A stretch of 64,000 bases of DNA from JBEKTW01 sp963727845 (lineage in GTDB: Bacteria > Bacteroidota > Ignavibacteria > UBA10030 > SZUA-254). The position numbers and the translations under genes are program-made. Below the pieces are notes generated by a model that worked only from the letters and a program-made list of their open reading frames with translations, had not been told where the DNA came from and made no database searches. The stretch lies in NCBI GenBank assembly GCA_963727845.1, contig CAVSHI010000002.1, positions 558,001 through 622,000 on the forward strand, in the 5' to 3' direction. Positions 59,421-64,000 of the stretch are shown here, piece after piece; position 1 is the first letter of the stretch, and every line of letters starts with the position of its first letter.

Positions 59421-61706
59421 ATGAAACTGACGAAGATTTTCCGAAGGGGAACCCCGGCGACGGGAGGGAGCACGCCTTTCCGGGCCGGCGAGAGTTTTGT
59501 TGTTGTCCTCTCGTTGATGCTGTGCCTTGCCGTTCCTGTCTCCGGGCAGAGCATGAAGGAACGGTACATGACCGTTCAGCCGTACGATAGCGCCGCAGCC
59601 GCTGATTCCGCGTCGCTTCAGGACAACACTGAACCGCTTACGCCGAAGGAAATTCTGGACAGCGGCCCTTCATGGTCATGGGCCAATCCCTATCCGCAGG
59701 GCAACACGCTGTACTCGATCGACCTGTTCGGGGACACCGGGATGTGCACGGTCGGCGAAGCGGGGACCGTCGTACGCACAACCGACGGAGGCACGACCTG
59801 GCGGTCGCAGCACAATGTCGGGTTGACGAACTATCGCCTGACGTCCATCTGCGTGGTCGACACGGAGGTGATCTACGCTGCCGGTGTGGTTGGTACGGTC
59901 GTCAAGTCCACCGACGGCGGGGCGACATGGACTAGCCTCAATGCCGCCACGAGCATGCCGTTGTATGCGATCAACTTTGTCAACGAGGATACGGGGTGGG
60001 CCGTTGGGTACTCCTCGACGGTCGTTGCCACAGTCGACGGAGGCGCTCACTGGACGCATCAGATCGTGCCGGCCTACGCGAAGCTGTACGATGTGAAATT
60101 TATCAACCCCGACACCGGCTGGATCGTCGGCTCACAGGGAAACATTTTCGTGACGCACAACGGGGGCACGACATGGTCGTCCCAACCTTCAAATGACACT
60201 TCGAGCTATTCTTCCGTCAAGTTCATCAACGACACCACCGGCTGGATCGTGGGAAGCAACGGCGTGATTCTGCAGACCACAGACGGCTCTCACTGGAACC
60301 ACATAAGCTTCAACGTGTCGCAGTACTTTGAATCTGTCGACTTCGTCGATTCCGCGAACGGTTGGGCGGCGGGGTGGTACGGCCTTATTGAGCATTCAAC
60401 CGACGGAGGATTTACCTGGGCTCAGCAGACTTCGGGTACGAACTCAGCCCTGACAGCTATACGTTTTCTCTCCGATTCCGTCGGCTGGGCTGTCGGCGTC
60501 AGCGGCCTGATCCTCAGCACGGTGGATGGCGGGGCGTCGTGGCAGCAGCTCAACGCAGGTATCACCGGTGACTTCTACTCGGTAACCTTCGCATCCGATT
60601 CGAGCGGTTGGGCGGTGGGCGACCAGGGCTCCATTGCGCAATCCACCGACGGCGGCATCAGCTGGGCCTACCAGACGTTGGGCGTAACAAAGAAATTGAC
60701 CTCCGTTTTTTTCCTGGATCCTTTCTACGGATGGGCCGTCGGCTATTCGGGAACCATTATCAATACCACGAACGGCGGCACAACCTGGAACGACGAGAGT
60801 CCGGGCATTACGACTACTCTGTATGGCGTGTTTTTCGTCGACGCGAACAACGGTTTTGTCGTCGGAGACGGCGGGAAGGTTCTCAAGACGGTCAATGGCG
60901 GGTTGACGTGGACCACGAAGTATGTGCGGCCAAGGGTTCTCTTGAAATCGCTCTACTTTTTCGACAGCAACAACGGCGTGGTGTGCGGGGCTCTCGGCTA
61001 TGTATTTTCAACCGGCACTGCCGGCGGATCGTGGGATACCACGTCATCGAGGCTGGCGACAACGAGTAATCTGAGCTCCATGACATTCTTTGGCGGCTCT
61101 TCCACCGGTTGCGCTGTGGGAGCGAAAGGAACCATCATCACCACCGGCGACGGCGGGCAAACCTGGACGCTCCAGTCGTCCGGGACGGTCTCCCCGTTAT
61201 ATTCCGTTTCGTTCGCCGACCCCTCAAACGGCTGGGCGGTCGGATTCGGCGGTACAATTGTTTCCTCAGGCGACGGTGGGGCAACGTGGACGAAGCAGGC
61301 CGGCGGCACATCGAACGTCCTGCTCGGAACGATGTTCAGAGATGACACGACCGGATGGGCTGTCGGCAGGGCCGGGACGATCCTCAAGTTTCATAGTGCC
61401 GGAACGGCCCCGTTCAAGATAGTCAAGTCACCACGGAAGATACTTTCCATATCCAATTATCCGAACCCGTTCAATCCGAGCACGATGATCTCATTCACCC
61501 TCAGCGATGCCACCGTCCTGTCGATCAAGGTGTACAACATGCTCGGTCAGGAAGTTCGCACGCTCGTGGAATCGCAGCCGTTCACGGGGGGAACCCATCA
61601 GGTGATGTTCGATGCGCGGGGAATAGCCTCGGGCATCTATCTTGCAAGAGTCTATACGCCAAATGGCACGAACCAAGTAGTCAGGAAAATGTTGTTCGTT
61701 AAATAG
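59421..61706 (+). CDS. YCF48-like beta-propeller protein with T9SS tail
   Basis: A 761-residue protein from ATG 59421, with AAGGAG seven bases upstream. A signal peptide (SFVVVLSLMLCLAVPVSG) is followed by about 13 repeats of 43-45 residues with the pattern GWAVGxxGTIxxTxDGGxTW, the YCF48/photosystem II assembly factor-like propeller. The tail has LSISNYPNPFNPSTMISF ... SGIYLARV ... RKMLFVK. Such propellers bind proteins or cell-wall targets, but the partner is unknown. It lies 66 bases after the usher-like gene on the same strand. Confidence 0.85.
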   Translation: MKLTKIFRRGTPATGGSTPFRAGESFVVVLSLMLCLAVPVSGQSMKERYMTVQPYDSAAAADSASLQDNTEPLTPKEILDSGPSWSWANPYPQGNTLYSIDLFGDTGMCTVGEAGTVVRTTDGGTTWRSQHNVGLTNYRLTSICVVDTEVIYAAGVVGTVVKSTDGGATWTSLNAATSMPLYAINFVNEDTGWAVGYSSTVVATVDGGAHWTHQIVPAYAKLYDVKFINPDTGWIVGSQGNIFVTHNGGTTWSSQPSNDTSSYSSVKFINDTTGWIVGSNGVILQTTDGSHWNHISFNVSQYFESVDFVDSANGWAAGWYGLIEHSTDGGFTWAQQTSGTNSALTAIRFLSDSVGWAVGVSGLILSTVDGGASWQQLNAGITGDFYSVTFASDSSGWAVGDQGSIAQSTDGGISWAYQTLGVTKKLTSVFFLDPFYGWAVGYSGTIINTTNGGTTWNDESPGITTTLYGVFFVDANNGFVVGDGGKVLKTVNGGLTWTTKYVRPRVLLKSLYFFDSNNGVVCGALGYVFSTGTAGGSWDTTSSRLATTSNLSSMTFFGGSSTGCAVGAKGTIITTGDGGQTWTLQSSGTVSPLYSVSFADPSNGWAVGFGGTIVSSGDGGATWTKQAGGTSNVLLGTMFRDDTTGWAVGRAGTILKFHSAGTAPFKIVKSPRKILSISNYPNPFNPSTMISFTLSDATVLSIKVYNMLGQEVRTLVESQPFTGGTHQVMFDARGIASGIYLARVYTPNGTNQVVRKMLFVK

Positions 61707-61801
61707 ATTTAACGATGATGCGGCTTCGCAAATGTTTCAAGGAGAAATGCTTTGATTTGGATTGCCGCATGAGCGAGCCGGTGGGGAGGTTTCAGAAAAA
61801 A

Positions 61802-64000
61802 ATGCGTTGTGCCGGGGGAACATTCCCGCGATTCTTCCGGTCGGTCATCCTCCTGCTGTGTGTCGTTTGTTCCCTTTCCCGTAATGCCTTCCCGCAGATC
61901 ACGCAATTATATCCGTCGAGCACGGCCGCCGCGAGCCACGGTTGGTTCTGGCAGAATCCTTTTCCGCAGGGAAACGATCTGTATGGCGTTGTTTCGTTCG
62001 ACTCGTTGCATGCTCTTGCCGTCGGCGGGATGGGAACGGTCATTCAAACCACCGACGGGGGAGTGACCTGGAATGTGCAGCCCATGGCGGGCGGTGTTCG
62101 CGCGACCTTGCGGTCGGTGTACTTCGTCGACAACAATCTTGGTTGGGCAGTCGGAGATTCCGGTATCACACTCAGTTCAACCGACGGCGGGCAAACCTGG
62201 GCCAGGCGTTCACTGAATGTCCCGTCGGCCTCGCTTCAGAAAGTGAGTTTTGCCGATGATCTCCATGGATGGACCGTCGGACCCTCGGGGTTCATCTTCA
62301 ACACGACGGACGGAGGTGTGTCGTGGTCGCAGCAGCGTTCGAATATATCGCGGATCCTCTACTCCGTTTATTTCATAACGCCGTCGCTCGGATGGGCATG
62401 CGGCGACTACGGAGTGATCCTGCGGACGAACAATGGAGGGCAAGCGTGGGACAGTTTGTTCACATCGTCATACCTCGCATTTCATGATGTTTTTTTCAAT
62501 ACCACGACCCTGGGCTGGCTGGTCGGCAATTCAGGCGTTCTCTTCAAATCGACCGACGGCGGTACCTCCTGGGGCAGGATGACTCCCGGGACATCGGCTT
62601 CCTTCTCCGCCGTGAGCTTTCCCACTTCGACGAAGGGCATGGTCGTCGGGAAAGGGGGCAAGATTGTAACAACGACGAACGGCGGCCTGGCATGGACGGT
62701 GACGACGGCGGACACGGGGGTGGACCTCAACGGCGTTTCTCTAAAGACCGCGTTTTCCGGATGGACCGTCGGCGACAATGGGCGCGTTTGGATGGTAACG
62801 ACGAATCCGGTTACTCACAAGGCCCAGGTGGTTCCCCAGTCGGGCGGGCCTTTGAATGACCTGGAGAGTTTCGATTTTCTCGATTCGGCCCGGGGTTGGG
62901 CCGTGGGGGACGGCGGTGAAGTGCTCGGGACGACCGACGGCGGGAACACCTGGGTCCCACAGGTAAGTCAAACCAGCACGAAACTGAACGCGATAGATAT
63001 GTCGGATGCCTATCACGGCTCCGCGGTCGGCGACTCGGGCACCATTATAACGACAACGAATGGAGGCGCCAACTGGTTTCAGGCGTACAACGGTGCGCCC
63101 CCGTATTCCCTCACCTCCGTGAAGTATGCCGATTCCCTCCACGGGATTGCCCTCGGCAACACGGGAACGGTTGTCAAGACCGTCGACGGTGGATACTACT
63201 GGCAGCATGTGGAATCCGATACGATGATCAATTTCGCCTCTGTTTTCCCGGTGGATACCTCGACTTTCTGGGCCGTCGGTGATTCATCCAACATTGGCCA
63301 GGTGGTGAGGAGCGACGACGGCGGGACTACCTGGAACCAGGTCCCCATCCAGCCGACGTTCAGGCTGAATTCCGTTTTCTTTCTTAGGCCGAGCGAGGGC
63401 TGGGCTGCCGGAAGGACCGGCAAAATCCTGAGAACGACCGATTACGGCGTGGACTGGATCCCACAGCACAGCCCGGTTCGAACGGATTTTTATTCGATCT
63501 ATTTTGCGAGCGACAGCATCGGCTGGGTGGCCGGAGACAGCGGGATAATCCTGAAAACGACGAACGGCGGAGTTGCCTGGCTTCTCCTGCCGAGCGGAAC
63601 CAACAACAGGTTTACAGCTTTGCATTTTCTTGATAGCCTGAAGGGATGGGCGATGGGAGTTGGCGGCACGATCCTGAAGACTCTCGACGGCGGCGGTACT
63701 CCGGCCGTTATCATTCCACCTCCACCTCCACCACCGCATTCGGTCGTCGTAAAAATTGTTGATTCGCTTCTGAATTACCCCAATCCGTTCGACCCGTTGA
63801 AGGGCGCCACCAGTTTTTCGTTGAAAGTGAGCCGCTCGACTATCGGAACCGTCACGATTTATGACATACTTGGCAGGAGGATCAGAGTGATACCGTTCAG
63901 CGTCATTGTGACACCGGGGCAAGCTACCGTGATGACCATCGGCACCTGGGACGGCGTCGAAGAGAACGGCCGGAGAGCCCCCAGCGGAGTGTACTTCTAC
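61802..64000 (+). CDS. Second YCF48-like beta-propeller protein, 3' truncated by the window
   Basis: The frame is open to the end of the window; 733 codons from ATG 61802 are visible (GGAGG about 12 bases upstream; ATG 61769 is an alternative). A signal segment (FFRSVILLLCVVCSLSRNAFPQ) is followed by about 14 repeats of GWxVGxxGxIxxTTDGGxxW. A proline run (PPPPPPP) separates the propeller from an incomplete T9SS tail (LLNYPNPFDPLKGATSF ... SGVYFY). It is similar in architecture to the preceding gene and probably a paralogue, co-transcribed with it. Confidence 0.85.
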   Translation, partial: MRCAGGTFPRFFRSVILLLCVVCSLSRNAFPQITQLYPSSTAAASHGWFWQNPFPQGNDLYGVVSFDSLHALAVGGMGTVIQTTDGGVTWNVQPMAGGVRATLRSVYFVDNNLGWAVGDSGITLSSTDGGQTWARRSLNVPSASLQKVSFADDLHGWTVGPSGFIFNTTDGGVSWSQQRSNISRILYSVYFITPSLGWACGDYGVILRTNNGGQAWDSLFTSSYLAFHDVFFNTTTLGWLVGNSGVLFKSTDGGTSWGRMTPGTSASFSAVSFPTSTKGMVVGKGGKIVTTTNGGLAWTVTTADTGVDLNGVSLKTAFSGWTVGDNGRVWMVTTNPVTHKAQVVPQSGGPLNDLESFDFLDSARGWAVGDGGEVLGTTDGGNTWVPQVSQTSTKLNAIDMSDAYHGSAVGDSGTIITTTNGGANWFQAYNGAPPYSLTSVKYADSLHGIALGNTGTVVKTVDGGYYWQHVESDTMINFASVFPVDTSTFWAVGDSSNIGQVVRSDDGGTTWNQVPIQPTFRLNSVFFLRPSEGWAAGRTGKILRTTDYGVDWIPQHSPVRTDFYSIYFASDSIGWVAGDSGIILKTTNGGVAWLLLPSGTNNRFTALHFLDSLKGWAMGVGGTILKTLDGGGTPAVIIPPPPPPPHSVVVKIVDSLLNYPNPFDPLKGATSFSLKVSRSTIGTVTIYDILGRRIRVIPFSVIVTPGQATVMTIGTWDGVEENGRRAPSGVYFY

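Overview
The window looks like a chromosomal stretch of an uncultured member of the Bacteroidota/Chlorobiota/Ignavibacteriota (FCB) group, most likely an Ignavibacteria-like lineage of moderately high GC. The main reasons are a series of large secreted proteins ending in the NYPNPFNP-type type IX secretion (T9SS) sorting tail, a PorV/PorQ-family outer-membrane protein, a YpdA-type reductase, an atpD-atpC pair separate from the other ATP synthase genes, and E. coli-like sigma-70 promoters (TTGxxx, 16-17 bp, TATATT-like) instead of the classical Bacteroides -33/-7 signal. The class-level placement is inference.

Positions 1-31,600 hold mostly housekeeping genes. In order they are: a truncated class I fumarase, a DUF2007-like protein, a two-cluster ferredoxin, tRNA-Thr(CGT), a YpdA-like reductase, atpD and atpC, alanine racemase, mannose-1-phosphate guanylyltransferase, an RlpA lipoprotein, an unusual RpiB-like protein and a lytic transglycosylase. 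A block on the minus strand follows: a beta-propeller lipoprotein, pyruvoyl-dependent arginine decarboxylase and smpB. Next come a 2-oxoacid dehydrogenase and lipoate cluster (lpdA, lipB, fused E1, E2, lipA) interrupted by a two-gene nucleotidyltransferase (toxin-antitoxin-like) module, the rplM-rpsI-rpsB-tsf-pyrH-frr translation cluster, two envelope-stress-type membrane proteins, polA on the minus strand, tRNA-Ser(TGA) and tRNA-Asp(GTC).

Positions 32,300-64,000 form a secretome island, all on the plus strand. It has a DUF1573 protein, then a 1,827-residue cell-surface protein with SdrD-like modules, several other T9SS-tailed proteins (one with eight fibronectin-III-like repeats), and a large secreted protein directly followed by a PorV/PorQ-family gene. 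It ends with a compact set that resembles a chaperone-usher pathway: a DUF4402/pilin-like subunit, a PapD-like chaperone and an usher-like outer-membrane protein, followed by two YCF48-type beta-propeller proteins. This set is the best candidate for a little-described system here.

The intergenic DNA is unusually structured. Many short palindromes begin TCCCG and end CGGGA. Some lie inside broken copies of tRNA-Thr and tRNA-Asp. Other spacers consist of short degenerate word-like repeats, and one class of these also lies in frame inside polA. Four genes (atpC, lipB, the E2 gene and the fibronectin-repeat gene) each carry one apparent single-base frameshift. Four such shifts in otherwise intact genes may be assembly errors and should be checked against reads before calling them pseudogenes.
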